Notes: generated by a model from the letters alone, not told the origin. Positions 19,064 to 29,432 are shown, numbered from the stretch's first letter. The stretch is 64,000 bases of DNA from Fimbriimonadales bacterium (GCA_035559795.1 DATMAR010000012.1:248001-312000), one strand, 5' to 3'. A program made the numbers and translations.

Positions 19064-19890
19064 TAATGCACTACCCCCTTCTCGTGTTCTTCTTCTAATT
19101 CTTCTTCTATTTCTTTTTCTAATACTTCCTCTATTTCTTCAGCAATAGGAGGAACTTCGGGGATTTCCACAGGCAAAGCCTCTTGAGGTACCGGTTCTGT
19201 AATCTTTCGTTCGGGTTTCTCGGGTTTTTCTACCAGTAGGCCTTTTTCGGGCAACACTTCGCCTTTATAAATCCAAACTTTGACACCGATTACACCGTAA
19301 GTCGTTTGTGCTTCAGACATTGCATAATCAATGTCTGCTCGAAGCGTGTGCAACGGAATTTTTCCGAATTTTTCCTGCTCGCTGCGTGCAATCTCTGCTC
19401 CGCCCAATCTGCCACTTACGATAATCTTCATCCCTCTACAATTCATTTTCAAGGCGCGTGTTATCGCCTGGCGCATCGCTCGTCGAGGAGCAATTCTTCT
19501 TTCGATTTGCAATGCAATATTATCTGCCACCAATTGGGCGTCTAATTCCGGTTGTCTTACCTCGGTCACGTTGACATGCACTCGAGCATTCTTCTCGTAC
19601 TGTGCGACGATTTTGTCCAAATCTCTCGTCATCTCGTCGATACCTTTCCCCCCCCTACCGATTACCGCACCAGGCCTTGCAGTGAATAACGTTACGCGAA
19701 CTTTATTCGCAGAGCGTTCGATATCTACTCTGCTGACGGTTCCTTTTCCAAGTCGGTCTTTAATATATTTGCGAATTTCCCAATCGCATTTCAAAAAAGT
19801 AGGATATTGTTTTTTATTCGCATACCATCGGCTATCGGGTTCGCGAATAACACCTATACGGAATCCTATCGGATGTGTTTTCTGTCCCAA
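19063..19890 (-). CDS. rpsC: 30S ribosomal protein S3 with acidic C-terminal tail
   Basis: S3 forms part of the mRNA entry channel and helicase site. The N-terminal KH domain has [20 protein letters not shown], and the C-terminal domain has [36 protein letters not shown]. The normal protein ends near [16 protein letters not shown] (residue 217). A further 58 residues follow, first Pro/Glu-rich and then a run of Glu with Ile/Leu spacing ([18 protein letters not shown]), likely a charged helix. Total 275 against 233 in E. coli. S5 and L22 in the same operon have similar tails. Confidence 0.96.
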   Translation of the reverse strand: MGQKTHPIGFRIGVIREPDSRWYANKKQYPTFLKCDWEIRKYIKDRLGKGTVSRVDIERSANKVRVTLFTARPGAVIGRGGKGIDEMTRDLDKIVAQYEKNARVHVNVTEVRQPELDAQLVADNIALQIERRIAPRRAMRQAITRALKMNCRGMKIIVSGRLGGAEIARSEQEKFGKIPLHTLRADIDYAMSEAQTTYGVIGVKVWIYKGEVLPEKGLLVEKPEKPERKITEPVPQEALPVEIPEVPPIAEEIEEVLEKEIEEELEEEHEKGVVH

Positions 19891-19891
19891 G

Positions 19892-20467
19892 TTATGATTC
19901 CTCCTTCGTTTCTTCGCTCGTTGTCTCTTTCGTTTCTTCGCTCGCTTCTTCGCTTGTTTGAACGGTTTCGGGCTCTTGTTCTGATTCTGTTGTTGCGGCT
20001 GCTTCCATACCTTCTGCAGTTTCCTCTACGGTTTCTTCGTCTTTGACCTTTTTCGCTAGTTCCTTTTTAGGTTTTTCCCACTCGAGTTTAGGGCGAGGTT
20101 TTGGTTTTGCATTCGAGCGTTTCACTTGGAAAGGTTCTTTGTCTTCGAGGACAACAGAAATATGGCTCGTCCTTTTAAGAATCACACCTGCTCGACCCAT
20201 CGCCTTTGGTTCATAGCGTTTCAATCGTGGTCCATCGTCTACCTGAATCCTCGAAATCACTAAAGACTCAGGGTCAAGTCCTGCGTTTTCAACGGCATTC
20301 GCCACTGCACTTTGGATAACTTTTCGGAGCATCTTCGCACCTTTGCTGGGATGATAGCGAAGAAGGGACAATGCCCAAAGAGCGTGCTTTCCTTTAATGT
20401 GCTCGATGAGCAGCCGAACTTTTCTCGGCTGTACTCGAAAACGTCTTCCTACTGCAGTTACTTCCAT
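19892..20467 (-). CDS. rplV: 50S ribosomal protein L22 with acidic repeat tail
   Basis: L22 lines the exit tunnel. Residues 1-111 are a normal L22: RRFRVQPRKVRLLIEHIKGK, then the tunnel hairpin with QVDDGPRLKRYEPKAMGRAGVILKRTSHISVVL. After this come about 80 extra residues, first basic/Pro-rich (SNAKPKPRPKLEWEKPKKE), then a Glu/Thr/Ser repeat region containing EETKE-type repeats. The total is 191 against 110 in E. coli. The gene follows two secreted-protein genes instead of rpsS, its usual neighbour. Confidence 0.95.
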   Translation of the reverse strand: MEVTAVGRRFRVQPRKVRLLIEHIKGKHALWALSLLRYHPSKGAKMLRKVIQSAVANAVENAGLDPESLVISRIQVDDGPRLKRYEPKAMGRAGVILKRTSHISVVLEDKEPFQVKRSNAKPKPRPKLEWEKPKKELAKKVKDEETVEETAEGMEAAATTESEQEPETVQTSEEASEETKETTSEETKEES

Positions 20468-20469
20468 GC

Positions 20470-21177
20470 TTATGTCTTTATTCTTTCAACAACGAACTGG
20501 ATTGCATCTACTTGCCCCGCACTGGATGACGGCAGGTTGCTTATCGTTCCTTCTGCCTTTTCCAATTTGCTCGTTGCAACATCGATCCAAGAAGTCATAA
20601 CGAGTTTGAGGGGTTTTTCCGTTTGTGGAGTAGTGATATCGAATTTCGAAATGAATTTCCCCATACCTTTTTCGATGCTCTCCAATGTAATCGTTCCTTT
20701 TACTGTGTTTTTTGTGTTTTGCGGATTCGTATAATCGACATTGATGCTCTCGCCGACTTTGAGCGGCTTATCGCTTAAAATTCGAATGTAACGAAACATC
20801 CCTGCGAAGTTGCCGCCTTGCTGCGTTTCACCGACCGGAACTCCCTGCTTGTTGAACCGAATCGTATAGGAACGGGCTCCTTGCGGTCCTCCTGGCATTT
20901 CTTGTCCGTTGACGGTTATCTTCGTTTCCGAAGATGAGAACAGGACATCCGCGTCTCCATTTTCATATACTTTGGTGACTTTCTGCGCCACCTTCATTCC
21001 CATCACGAAATCACCCATTGCGGTGACAGCGGACATCTTGTATTGATAGGTATCCGAATCACCCTCTTTCCATTGATATTCTATTTTTATAGTGTCTTGG
21101 GCGGTTTTTACAGTGTCTTGAGTAGCATTCGCTGTCAAAGAGGCGCATATTGCAAGAAATACAATCATTTTTTTCAT
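20470..21177 (-). CDS. Secreted protein of unknown function, paralogue B, in S10 operon
   Basis: This 235-residue protein has a signal peptide (MKKMIVFLAICASLTANA) and no other hydrophobic segment, so it should be periplasmic. The mature part is predicted to be beta-rich. It begins YQWKEGDSDTYQYKMS and later has VTKVYENGDADVLFSSSETKITVNGQ and LEKAEGTISNL. These blocks align with the gene directly upstream ([18 protein letters not shown]), so the two are tandem paralogues. ATG 21177 is preferred over 21195 because AAAGGA lies eight bases before it. It may resemble the poorly defined DUF6263-type family; I do not assign a function. It ends two bases before rplV. Confidence 0.7.
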   Translation of the reverse strand: MKKMIVFLAICASLTANATQDTVKTAQDTIKIEYQWKEGDSDTYQYKMSAVTAMGDFVMGMKVAQKVTKVYENGDADVLFSSSETKITVNGQEMPGGPQGARSYTIRFNKQGVPVGETQQGGNFAGMFRYIRILSDKPLKVGESINVDYTNPQNTKNTVKGTITLESIEKGMGKFISKFDITTPQTEKPLKLVMTSWIDVATSKLEKAEGTISNLPSSSAGQVDAIQFVVERIKT

Positions 21178-21191
21178 TTTTATTATCCTTT

Positions 21192-21917
21192 TCATTTCGT
21201 TCTCACCTTCGCGATTACGAATTCTATTTCTATTTCTTCACCATCCGGTGTTTTTGCTTTGCTCGTACCTTCTGCTTTCACCAAACGACCGTTATCCAGA
21301 CGCATATAACTCGTGTACTCCACATCGGCTTCGATGCCGTCCTTCGTCGTTCCTTTGGCTTTGATTTCCAATTTCGCTACGCGTTCTTCGTATAAGCGAC
21401 CAGTTGCAACGAGTTTCCCTTCGCCTTCTATTTTCAATTGGTTTCCTTCGGGCTGATATTTCAAAGGAAAAGTTGCACCTATTCCTACTTCCGAGGCAGG
21501 CACATAATCAACCAGAATAAAAGGAATCGCAAAAAACGGGTCGTCATCTTCCGTAAATTCGACTTTTACAGGTACTCCGTTTTTGCCGTAAACATCGGTT
21601 TCTGGGTCAGGCAATTCCGGAGCCGGGGTGTCTTGTCCCATAAAGTTGAGAGTTAGTTTGGTAACTTTCGATTCGAGTTCTGCTTTCCCATCGCTCAAAA
21701 GTTTCACGACGCGAACCGTCGCTTCACCGCTGATTTTCATCTCTTGCCCACCTGCAACGGGGGGCTTCGAGGTGACACTAAATGTGTAGTCCTGACTTTC
21801 TCCGTCTTTGTAAGTGCGCTCTAATTTAACGCTTTTCGGTGCTTCTTGAATACGTGTAAGCGAGAGCGCTGCAAACGCAATAGATAACAAAATCGATACA
21901 AAAATTAGTTTGTTCAT
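21192..21917 (-). CDS. Secreted protein of unknown function, paralogue A, in S10 operon
   Basis: The protein has 241 residues. The N-terminus [20 protein letters not shown] is a signal peptide or anchor. The mature part has repeated beta-type blocks: [84 protein letters not shown]. No cysteine pairs, lipobox or catalytic motif are visible. The ATG overlaps the rpsS stop (ATGA), and its own stop overlaps the first possible ATG of the downstream paralogue, so both are translationally coupled within the ribosomal-protein operon. The function is unknown. Confidence 0.75.
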   Translation of the reverse strand: MNKLIFVSILLSIAFAALSLTRIQEAPKSVKLERTYKDGESQDYTFSVTSKPPVAGGQEMKISGEATVRVVKLLSDGKAELESKVTKLTLNFMGQDTPAPELPDPETDVYGKNGVPVKVEFTEDDDPFFAIPFILVDYVPASEVGIGATFPLKYQPEGNQLKIEGEGKLVATGRLYEERVAKLEIKAKGTTKDGIEADVEYTSYMRLDNGRLVKAEGTSKAKTPDGEEIEIEFVIAKVRTK

Positions 21918-22198
21918 TCTTTCACCTTCGCCGCTCGTTCTTCTCCACCGTGACCACGGAAAGTGCGAGTAGGAGCGAATTCACCGAGTTTATGCCCCAC
22001 CATATTTTCCGTAATGTAAACAGGGATGTGTTTCCTCCCGTCGTGCACTGCGATGGTATGACCGATAAAATCGGGAGTGATCGTACTGCGACGAGACCAG
22101 GTTTTTATCAAAGCCTTTTGACCCGTTTCGTTGAGTTTTTGCACCTTTTTCAAAAGGTGCTCGTCTACGAACGGTCCTTTCTTCAAACTTCTCGGCAT
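21914..22198 (-). CDS. rpsS: 30S ribosomal protein S19
   Basis: S19 is 94 residues, with [68 protein letters not shown]. It lies on the 30S head and contacts A-site tRNA. Its stop overlaps the start of a secreted-protein gene in place of rplV. It follows rplB after three bases. Confidence 0.97.
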   Translation of the reverse strand: MPRSLKKGPFVDEHLLKKVQKLNETGQKALIKTWSRRSTITPDFIGHTIAVHDGRKHIPVYITENMVGHKLGEFAPTRTFRGHGGEERAAKVKE

Positions 22199-22201
22199 AA
22201 C

Positions 22202-23032
22202 TTATTTACTCCTGTGCCTCACGATAAATCGTTCCGTTTTCTTGTTCTTCCGCGTTTTCACTCCCAAAGCCTTATGTCCCCATCTATCTCGAGGACCTTT
22301 GCGTTGACCCACTGGAGATTTTCCTTCTCCCCCACCATGCGGATGGTCGCGAGGTGTCATTGCCACGCCACGTACATGGGGACGCCGTCCCTTTCCTCTT
22401 TTCACGCCCGCTTTCCCGTAAGATTCTGTTTCGTGTTGTGCGTTTCCCACTTCTCCCACAGTTGCGCGGCATGTTCCGTGAAACATACGCATTTCTCCAC
22501 TCGGCATTCGGAGAGTAACGAATGCTCCTTCTTTCGCAATTACCTGTGCTGACGTACCAGCCGCTCGTGCGACCTGCCCCCCCCTTCCTGCTTGCAGTTC
22601 GATGTTATGAACCATCGTTCCCAAAGGAATGTTCGCTAAAGGAAGGGAGTTTCCCGGGCGTATATCTACGCCTTCTCCGCTTTCCACGATGTCTCCTACG
22701 TTCAAATCATTCGGCGCTAAAATGTATCTTTTTTCACCGTCTTCATAATGCAAAAGAGCGATGCGAGCGCTACGGTTGGGGTCGTATTCGATAGATGCGA
22801 CCTTCGCGCGAACTCCGTCCTTATTCCGAGCGAAATCTATGATTCGATAAAGTCTTTTGCTTCCCCCACCGCGATGAAACGCCGTTATTCTGCCCGTATG
22901 ATTTCTCCCACCGGATTTCGGAATGCCGACTGTCAAACTTTTTTCAGGCTCGCGTCGTGTTATCTCCGAATAATCCGAAATGATTCGGAATCTCGTTCCA
23001 GGGGAAGTCGGTTTATATCGTCGTGTTGCCAT
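22202..23032 (-). CDS. rplB: 50S ribosomal protein L2
   Basis: L2 is required for subunit joining and peptidyl transfer. It is 276 residues: [10 protein letters not shown]-type start ([18 protein letters not shown]), [26 protein letters not shown], and the C-terminal signature [21 protein letters not shown] with the essential His of the HPHGGG loop. The Arg-Gly-Gly-Gln at the centre is encoded with an 8-base G run. Confidence 0.97.
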   Translation of the reverse strand: MATRRYKPTSPGTRFRIISDYSEITRREPEKSLTVGIPKSGGRNHTGRITAFHRGGGSKRLYRIIDFARNKDGVRAKVASIEYDPNRSARIALLHYEDGEKRYILAPNDLNVGDIVESGEGVDIRPGNSLPLANIPLGTMVHNIELQAGRGGQVARAAGTSAQVIAKEGAFVTLRMPSGEMRMFHGTCRATVGEVGNAQHETESYGKAGVKRGKGRRPHVRGVAMTPRDHPHGGGEGKSPVGQRKGPRDRWGHKALGVKTRKNKKTERFIVRHRSK

Positions 23033-23035
23033 AAA

Positions 23036-23353
23036 TTACACCTCGAAGCCCTCTAAACGCTGGCCTGGCATTAAGGTGATTATCGCTTTTTTCCGATTTG
23101 CGCGCCTCCCTGCTTTACGCAAGGTGTGCCTTCTAACCGATTTGCCATGGACGTTGATGACATTCACTTTGCTCACTTTTATGCGGTCTTTCTTTTTCTT
23201 TCCTGCGTTGTAGATTTCTTCGATAGCCCTGGCGATTTCAACTTTATTCGCATCAGGATGCACGTAAAAGAAATACTTTCCTTCCGCTCCGAGACGGACG
23301 CTTTTTTCTGTCAACACAGGTTTGATAATGATGTTATCAGGAGTTTTATTCAC
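23036..23353 (-). CDS. rplW: 50S ribosomal protein L23
   Basis: L23 is 105 residues: IIIKPVLTEKSVRLGAEGKYFFYVHPDANKVEIARAIEEIYN, then a basic region GKSVRRHTLRKAGRRANRKKA. It is the docking site for trigger factor and SRP at the tunnel exit. The gene overlaps rplD by eight bases. Confidence 0.96.
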   Translation of the reverse strand: MNKTPDNIIIKPVLTEKSVRLGAEGKYFFYVHPDANKVEIARAIEEIYNAGKKKKDRIKVSKVNVINVHGKSVRRHTLRKAGRRANRKKAIITLMPGQRLEGFEV

Positions 23354-24011
23354 TCCATGCCTCCTGAATTCGCGAAAGCGCTTCTTTCGCGACTACGATT
23401 TTTCGTGCAACTAATAAATCACGTGTACTAAATGCTTGCGTGCGTGGTGCGTTCCCCTTTTCATCAGGACGCGCTGGGGCGGTTCGCACTTCGACATTCG
23501 GAAGATTTCTGAAACTCAACAAAGCCATTTCATCGTATTCCGGCAAAATCACCAACGTTCTCGCTCCATTCACGCCTACATTATTGAGAAGTTCCACAGC
23601 TTTTTTCGTTTTCGGTTCTTCGAATCGAATCTCATCCACTACGACCACATCGTTCGAATTGACCTTTGCGACGAATGCTTCCTGCAGCGCTAACCGTTTT
23701 TCTTTTTTGTTTATTTTTTGTGCGTAACTTCGAACAACGGGTCCGTGTACTACGCCGCCATGACGCCAATGCGGCGCTCGAATCGAGCCTTGTCTCGCAC
23801 GACCTGTTTTTTTCTGCCGCCAGGGCTTTCTTCCACCCCCCCTTACTTCTGCACGTGTAAGGACTTTATGTGTGCCTTGTCGTTGATTCGCCTCTTCAGC
23901 GACAACCACACGATGCAAAAGCCACTTATTTGGAGTGGATTTCGCAAAGGCTTCGCCGAGGGTTATTTCTCCCTTTTCCTTTCCCTTCGAATCTAAAACT
24001 TTCAACTTCAT
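23346..24011 (-). CDS. rplD: 50S ribosomal protein L4
   Basis: L4 is 221 residues. The tunnel loop GTHKVLTRAEVRGGGRKPWRQKKTGRARQGSIRAPHWRHGG is highly conserved, and the C-terminal globular part contains LNNVGVNGARTLVILPEYDE. In E. coli L4 also represses the S10 operon through the leader. Here an attenuator-like hairpin lies ahead of rpsJ (25006-25038). Confidence 0.96.
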   Translation of the reverse strand: MKLKVLDSKGKEKGEITLGEAFAKSTPNKWLLHRVVVAEEANQRQGTHKVLTRAEVRGGGRKPWRQKKTGRARQGSIRAPHWRHGGVVHGPVVRSYAQKINKKEKRLALQEAFVAKVNSNDVVVVDEIRFEEPKTKKAVELLNNVGVNGARTLVILPEYDEMALLSFRNLPNVEVRTAPARPDEKGNAPRTQAFSTRDLLVARKIVVAKEALSRIQEAWSE

Positions 24012-24015
24012 CGCT

Positions 24016-24642
24016 TTAAACTTTTCCCTCGACTTTATGAATTTCTACGATGCTTCCATTCGCGCCGGGTACGCTACCACTCACGAGAAGCAAGTTTTTA
24101 TCCGGGTCAACTTTCACGACTTTAAGCCCGATTTGCGTAACGCGAACATCTCCCATATGTCCAGGTCTTCGCATCCCTTTGAAAACTCTTTGTGGACCAG
24201 TTGCGCCGGAAGAAAGCGGACGTCGGTGAGTCATCGAACCGTGCGTCATAAATTGACCGGAAAAACCATAACGCTTAACTGCTCCTGCAAACCCTCTACC
24301 TTTGCTTCTTCCCACTACTTTGACTTTTTCTCCCGGTTGGAAAATTTCGACTGTAATTTTTTGCCCGAGTTGCACTTGCGAAGAATTGCCACGAAATTCC
24401 CGAAGCACCTTTAATGGTCCTACTCCGGCTTTCTTCAAATGTCCGATTTCCGGAAATTTCAATTTCTTCGATTTCGTTTCTTGAAAACCGACTTGAATCG
24501 CGTCGTATCCGTCTTTTTCTTTAGTTTTGATTTGAGTTACGTAAACAGGTCCGGCTTGGATTACCGAAACCGGCACCATTCTGCCCTCTTCATCGAAGAG
24601 GTGGGTCATTCCTATTTTTCTTCCTACAATTCCCGATAACAT
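24016..24642 (-). CDS. rplC: 50S ribosomal protein L3
   Basis: L3 is 208 residues: GIVGRKIGMTHLFDEEGRMVPVSVIQAGP, and the long loop KGRGFAGAVKRYGFSGQFMTHGSMTHRRPLSSGATGPQRVFKGMRRPGHMG that reaches the peptidyl-transferase centre. The Gln target of PrmB (GQ-type loop residue) is not obvious here. It follows rpsJ after 20 bases. Confidence 0.96.
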   Translation of the reverse strand: MLSGIVGRKIGMTHLFDEEGRMVPVSVIQAGPVYVTQIKTKEKDGYDAIQVGFQETKSKKLKFPEIGHLKKAGVGPLKVLREFRGNSSQVQLGQKITVEIFQPGEKVKVVGRSKGRGFAGAVKRYGFSGQFMTHGSMTHRRPLSSGATGPQRVFKGMRRPGHMGDVRVTQIGLKVVKVDPDKNLLLVSGSVPGANGSIVEIHKVEGKV

Positions 24643-24662
24643 CTTTTCTTCTCTAAAACAAA

Positions 24663-24974
24663 CTATGCCTGCTTCACCTCGATATCTACACCGCTGGGTA
24701 AATCTAATCGCATCAACGCATCGATGGTTTTGCTCGTAGGATCCAAAATATCGATTAGTCGCTTATGGAGACGAATTTCGAAATGCTCCATAGATTCTTT
24801 GTCAATATGTGGACCTCGGATGACACAAAAACGGCGAATGCGAGTCGGTAGCGGAACAGGTCCGCTCAGTCGCGCGCCTGTTCTTCTCACTGTTTCCGCG
24901 ATTTTTTGCGCGGATTGATCCAAAGCACGATGGTCGTACGCTTGCAGTTTGATTCTTACTCTTTCGCCTCGCAT
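24663..24974 (-). CDS. rpsJ: 30S ribosomal protein S10
   Basis: S10/NusE is 103 residues: [67 protein letters not shown], the classical S10 pattern. It serves in the 30S head and in NusB-dependent antitermination. The ATG lies after AAGGA with a rather long spacer of about 12 bases. A terminator-like hairpin precedes it, and this is the first gene of the S10 part. Confidence 0.97.
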   Translation of the reverse strand: MRGERVRIKLQAYDHRALDQSAQKIAETVRRTGARLSGPVPLPTRIRRFCVIRGPHIDKESMEHFEIRLHKRLIDILDPTSKTIDALMRLDLPSGVDIEVKQA

Positions 24975-25005
24975 TCTTTTATTTTTTCCTTAGTGTTCCT
25001 TCATA

Positions 25006-25038
25006 CAAAATTTTGGGGCAGCCTTTTCAGACTGCCCC
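25006..25038 (-). terminator. Terminator/attenuator between tuf and rpsJ
   Basis: Just after the tuf stop (25047) the minus strand reads GGGGCAGTCT-gaaa-AGGCTGCCCC: a 10-bp stem with one G-U pair, a GAAA tetraloop, and AAAATTTTG behind it. The tetraloop and GC content favour a terminator, but the U-run is only four bases, so read-through into rpsJ is likely. It divides the str and S10 parts. Confidence 0.7.
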
Positions 25039-25046
25039 CCAAGAAG

Positions 25047-26249
25047 TTAATCAAAGACTTTGGTGATCGTCCCTGCGCCTACGGTTCTGCCGCCTTCTCG
25101 AATGGCGAACTTCGAACCTTGTTCCATCGCGATAGGCGCAATGAGTTCCACGGTCATAGTCACGTTATCTCCGGGCATAACCATTTCCACGCCGGGTGGA
25201 AGGGTGATTTCGCCAGTGACGTCCGTCGTTCGGAAATAAAACTGAGGACGATATCCCGATACGAAAGGAGTGTGTCGTCCACCTTCTTCTTTTCCTAATA
25301 CATAAACTTCCGCTTCGAACTTGGTGTGTGGCTTAATCGAACCCGGCTTTGCGATGACCATTCCGCGCTCGATGTCCGTTCTTTCGACGCCTCGTAAAAG
25401 CAGACCTACATTGTCGCCTGCCTGACAATAATCGAGGGTCTTTCTGAACATTTCGATTCCAGTTACCACTGTTTTTATGGGTTCAGGACGAAGTCCTACG
25501 ATTTCGACTTCCTCCATCGGTCTGAGTTGTCCTCTTTCGACACGACCCGTCGCAACGGTGCCTCGACCGGTAATCGTGAACACGTCTTCGACAGCCATTA
25601 GGAAGGGTTTGTCGATTTCCCGAACAGGTTCGGGAATCCAATTATCAACTGCGTCCATGAGTTCTAAAATTTTCTTCGTCCATGGGTCATCCAAATTGAT
25701 GGGGTTTTGCTCCATCACTTTTAGTGCTGAACCACGAATTACTGGAGTGTTGTCGCCATCGAAGCCGTATTTGTTTAAAAGTTCACGAACTTCCATTTCC
25801 ACGATATCTATCAGTTCTTCTTCTTCGACAGCATCGCATTTATTGATAAATACGACGATGCGCGGGACACCTACTTGACGAGCAAGCAGGATGTGTTCTC
25901 TCGTTTGCGGCATGGGACCATCCGTTGCACTGACGACTAAAATCGCACCGTCCATTTGTGCTGCCCCTGTAATCATGTTTTTGATATAGTCAGCATGTCC
26001 TGGGCAGTCTACGTGCGCATAGTGACGCTTGTCAGTTTCGTATTCCGCGTGATAAATATTGATGGTGATGCCACGAGCCTTTTCTTCGGGAGCGGCGTCT
26101 ATTTCTTCGTATTTTTTGCGTTCTGCCAATCCTTTTGCTTCGAGAACTGCAGTGATCGCGGCAGTAAGCGTCGTCTTCCCGTGGTCGACGTGGCCAATTG
26201 TCCCCACGTTTACGTGAGGCTTCGTTCTTTCGAATTTTGGTCTTGCCAT
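25047..26249 (-). CDS. tuf: Elongation factor Tu
   Basis: EF-Tu delivers aminoacyl-tRNA to the A site. The 400-residue protein has G1 [10 protein letters not shown], the G2 effector region [16 protein letters not shown]3 DCPGHADY, G4 NKCD and the SALK-like G5 region. Domains II/III end [15 protein letters not shown]. It lies 15 bases after fusA and is followed by a terminator-like hairpin, so tuf mRNA may end there in part. Only one tuf copy is in the window. Confidence 0.98.
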   Translation of the reverse strand: MARPKFERTKPHVNVGTIGHVDHGKTTLTAAITAVLEAKGLAERKKYEEIDAAPEEKARGITINIYHAEYETDKRHYAHVDCPGHADYIKNMITGAAQMDGAILVVSATDGPMPQTREHILLARQVGVPRIVVFINKCDAVEEEELIDIVEMEVRELLNKYGFDGDNTPVIRGSALKVMEQNPINLDDPWTKKILELMDAVDNWIPEPVREIDKPFLMAVEDVFTITGRGTVATGRVERGQLRPMEEVEIVGLRPEPIKTVVTGIEMFRKTLDYCQAGDNVGLLLRGVERTDIERGMVIAKPGSIKPHTKFEAEVYVLGKEEGGRHTPFVSGYRPQFYFRTTDVTGEITLPPGVEMVMPGDNVTMTVELIAPIAMEQGSKFAIREGGRTVGAGTITKVFD

Positions 26250-26264
26250 CCGATTATTACCTCC

Positions 26265-28376
26265 TTATTTTTTCGTACCATGAGTCTTTGCGATGATTTC
26301 TTCCGCCACACTTTGAGGAACGTCCTCGTAATGCGACGGAGTGATATGCGGTGTTGCCCGCCCTTGAGTCAACGACCGTAAAGCAGTTACGTACCCGAAC
26401 ATCTCTGCGAGCGGGATTTGTGATTTTACTACGTGAAGGCCACCCGGCGCTGGCTCTGTGCTTTCGATAGTGCCTCTTCTTGCTTGGATATCCCCTATAA
26501 CGTCCCCCAAATATTGTTCCGGTGTCGTAATTTCGACTTCCATAACGGGTTCTTTGAGAACAGGATTCGCTTTTCGCATAGCTTCACGGAATGCATTTAT
26601 CGCAGCAAGTTTAAATGCGATTTCGCTGGAATCCACTTCGTGATAACTTCCATCTATCAGGCTAACCTTCACGTCTACCACTGGGTAGCCTGCCAAAACC
26701 CCGCTCTCCATCGCTTCGCGCACTCCTTTTTCGATAGCGGGAATGAATTCCTTCGGTATCGCTCCACCGACGATTTTATTTTCGAAAACAAATCCACTGC
26801 CGGGTGGCAGAGGCTCGATTTCTAGCCATACATGCCCATATTGTCCCGAACCACCGGTCTGCCTTATGTATTTTCCTTCTGCTTTTGCGCGAGTGCGAAT
26901 CGTTTCACGATATGCAACCATCGGTTTTCCTTGCTTTGCATGCACTCCGAATTCGCGGTTCAAACGGTCAACAATGATTTCGAGATGAAGTTCTCCCATC
27001 CCGCTGATGATGGTTTGACCGGTTTCTGGGTCCGTTGTAACACGAAATGTCGGGTCTTCTTGCGCTAAGCGCTGTAGACTTTTGCTCAATTTTTCTTGGT
27101 CTGCTTTCGAACGCGGCTCGATCGCAATGGAGATAACGGGTTCGGGGAATTTGATCGCTTCGAGCACAAGCGGAGCATCGACATCGCATACCGTTTGGCC
27201 AGTGATGACATCATTGAGACCGATTACCCCGACAATATCTCCTGCATAACTTTCCTCGAGGTCCTCCCTGCTATTTGCATGCATTTGCAGAATTCGACTG
27301 ACTCTTTCTTTTCGAACACGAAACTGGTTTGTCTGAGAATCGCGATAGCAAATCAAACACTGTTTGCCTTTTTTGAGGGTACCGCTGTAAATCCGTAAAT
27401 AAGTTAGACGACCGACGTATGGGTCACTCATGATTTTGAAAGCGAGCGCGCATAAAGGTTGTGAATCGTCAGGATACCTCTCTTCAATTTTTTCCGTATT
27501 GGGATTCACTCCTTTTACAGGGCCGATATCCAATGGACTCGGAAGGAAATTGACAATCGCATCCAAGAGTTGATGAACGCCTTTGTTTTTGAAGGAACTT
27601 CCGCATAAAATGGGAACGAGTTGGTTGGTTAGGGTTCCTTTTCTCAAGGCTTTCAAGATTTCGTCTGTGGTGATTTCATGCCCTTCGAGAAAACGCTCCA
27701 TGATGGTTTCGTCAACATCTGCACAAGCCTCAATGAGTTTTTCTCGATAGTGCGCTGCTTGCGTTGCAAGTTCTTTAGGAATTTCTCCTTCGATTTCGTC
27801 TCCTTTTTTTTCTTCTGGATAATATTTCGCCCGCATCGTAACTAAATCAATTACGCCTGCAAACTCGTTCTCTTGGCCAATAGGAATTTGAATAGGTACT
27901 CCCTTGCAGCCGAGGCGTTGTTTGATTTTTTCTGTCACTCCGAAAAAGTCTGCACCCAGCCGGTCCATTTTATTGATGTAGACGATTCGAGGAACTCCGT
28001 ATTTATTCGCTTGCCGCCAAACCGTTTCCGATTGCGGTTGCACCCCCCCCACTGCGCAAAATACCGCTACGACGCCATCCAAAACACGGAGCGAGCGTTC
28101 GACTTCGACCGTGAAGTCTACGTGACCCGGTGTATCGATAATGTTGATTCTGTGATTGCGCCAATAGCAAGAAGTCGCCGCGCTGGTAATGGTAATGCCT
28201 CTTTCCTGCTCCTGAACCATCCAGTCCATCGTTGCAGTTCCTTCGTGGACTTCTCCCATCCGATGGATTTTCCCCGTGTAATAGAGGATGCGTTCAGTCG
28301 TGGTCGTCTTGCCGGCATCTATATGTGCTGCGATGCCGATGTTACGCGTGAATTCGATAGGTACTGTGCGTGGCAT
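26265..28376 (-). CDS. fusA: Elongation factor G (canonical)
   Basis: EF-G drives translocation and, with RRF, ribosome recycling. The 703-residue protein is canonical: AHIDAGKTT (P-loop), [10 protein letters not shown] (switch I), DTPGHVDFT (G3), NKMDR (G4), the domain IV segment [21 protein letters not shown], and domain [21 protein letters not shown]. It sits between rpsG and tuf, as expected. It contrasts with the divergent paralogue at 14585-16651. Confidence 0.98.
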   Translation of the reverse strand: MPRTVPIEFTRNIGIAAHIDAGKTTTTERILYYTGKIHRMGEVHEGTATMDWMVQEQERGITITSAATSCYWRNHRINIIDTPGHVDFTVEVERSLRVLDGVVAVFCAVGGVQPQSETVWRQANKYGVPRIVYINKMDRLGADFFGVTEKIKQRLGCKGVPIQIPIGQENEFAGVIDLVTMRAKYYPEEKKGDEIEGEIPKELATQAAHYREKLIEACADVDETIMERFLEGHEITTDEILKALRKGTLTNQLVPILCGSSFKNKGVHQLLDAIVNFLPSPLDIGPVKGVNPNTEKIEERYPDDSQPLCALAFKIMSDPYVGRLTYLRIYSGTLKKGKQCLICYRDSQTNQFRVRKERVSRILQMHANSREDLEESYAGDIVGVIGLNDVITGQTVCDVDAPLVLEAIKFPEPVISIAIEPRSKADQEKLSKSLQRLAQEDPTFRVTTDPETGQTIISGMGELHLEIIVDRLNREFGVHAKQGKPMVAYRETIRTRAKAEGKYIRQTGGSGQYGHVWLEIEPLPPGSGFVFENKIVGGAIPKEFIPAIEKGVREAMESGVLAGYPVVDVKVSLIDGSYHEVDSSEIAFKLAAINAFREAMRKANPVLKEPVMEVEITTPEQYLGDVIGDIQARRGTIESTEPAPGGLHVVKSQIPLAEMFGYVTALRSLTQGRATPHITPSHYEDVPQSVAEEIIAKTHGTKK

Positions 28377-28389
28377 AGAAGAATCGTCC

Positions 28390-28860
28390 TTAAAACCTAA
28401 AGTGCGCGAAGGCTTTGTTCGCCTCTGCCATGCGGTGAGTGTCCTCTTTCTTCTTCACCGCAGAACCCGTGTTGTTGTAGGCATCCAATAACTCTGCACT
28501 AAGTTTTTCGACCATAGATTTGCCTTGCCGTTTTCGCGCCAACGTTACGAGCCATCGTATTGCCAATGTCCTTCTACGTGCAGGTGTAACTTCCATGGGG
28601 ACTTGATAGGTTTGCCCTCCTACACGTCGAGGACGCACTTCCATAACGGGCATGACGTTTTGCAAGGCTTTTTCAAAAACTTCCAGAGGAGGCTTATTCG
28701 CCTTTTCCGCACACACGTCTAATGCTGTGTAAAAAATCTTTTCCGCTTTGCTTTTCTTCCCATCCACCATGAGCCGATTGATGAAACGCTGAACCAGCTC
28801 CGACCCGTATATCGGGTCAGGCAACACTTCAAGCTTTTCAATTTTCCCTTTTCTCGACAT
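28390..28860 (-). CDS. rpsG: 30S ribosomal protein S7
   Basis: S7 has 156 residues: [68 protein letters not shown]. It nucleates assembly of the 30S head and contacts E-site tRNA. In E. coli it is the translational regulator of the str operon. It is 15 bases after rpsL. Confidence 0.97.
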   Translation of the reverse strand: MSRKGKIEKLEVLPDPIYGSELVQRFINRLMVDGKKSKAEKIFYTALDVCAEKANKPPLEVFEKALQNVMPVMEVRPRRVGGQTYQVPMEVTPARRRTLAIRWLVTLARKRQGKSMVEKLSAELLDAYNNTGSAVKKKEDTHRMAEANKAFAHFRF

Positions 28861-28875
28861 GGTGAGTTTTCTCTT

Positions 28876-29259
28876 TTATTTTCCGCTCGTTTTCGGTTTT
28901 TTCGTTCCGTATTTACTTCTTCCTTGCATCCTGTCGCTCGTGCCCGCAGCTTGTTCAGCGCCACGAATGATGTGATATCGGACGCCAGGCAAGTCCTTCA
29001 CACGCCCCCCCCGAACGAGCACTACGCTATGCTCCTGAAGGTTATGCCCGATTCCGGGAATGTATGCCGTAACTTCTATGCCATTCGTCAAACGCACGCG
29101 CGCGACCTTTCGAAGAGCCGAGTTCGGCTTCTTCGGCTTCATGGTACGCACGTAAATGCATACCCCCCGTTTTTGCGGGTTTCTTCGTAGTGCAGGTGAC
29201 TTCGACTTTCTTTTCACCTGACTTCGACCATAACGAATCAACTGATTTACTGTCGGCAT
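28876..29259 (-). CDS. rpsL: 30S ribosomal protein S12
   Basis: S12 is 127 residues. It starts [19 protein letters not shown] and has [20 protein letters not shown] with the Lys that is altered in streptomycin resistance (KPNS wild type here), then the [28 protein letters not shown] loop. It is the first gene of the superoperon. Its leader (29260-29425) contains a hairpin, and its promoter is at 29433-29461. Confidence 0.97.
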   Translation of the reverse strand: MPTVNQLIRYGRSQVKRKSKSPALRRNPQKRGVCIYVRTMKPKKPNSALRKVARVRLTNGIEVTAYIPGIGHNLQEHSVVLVRGGRVKDLPGVRYHIIRGAEQAAGTSDRMQGRSKYGTKKPKTSGK

Positions 29260-29293
29260 TTTCTATTCCAAAATCACTGCTTAACGTTTTGAA

Positions 29294-29324
29294 ACCCCTG
29301 GGTCTTACTCAGCGACACAGGGGT
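29294..29324 (-). promoter_or_regulatory. Leader hairpin upstream of rpsL
   Basis: In the about 165-base 5' leader of rpsL, ACCCCTG and CAGGGGT (29318-29324 and 29294-29300) form a 7-bp stem around a 17-base loop. No U-run follows, so it is not a terminator. The position suggests a regulatory or stabilising leader element, such as a binding site for an autoregulatory ribosomal protein. This is inference. Confidence 0.45.
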
Positions 29325-29432
29325 CTCCACATTCGATATCTTGTCAATGAATTCTTCTTTTGAAGTTCCCTGGCTTTGCGGGTCCTCCTATGCGCTTGAT
29401 ATTAAGCAGGATTGCTTAAATTGTTGAAGACT

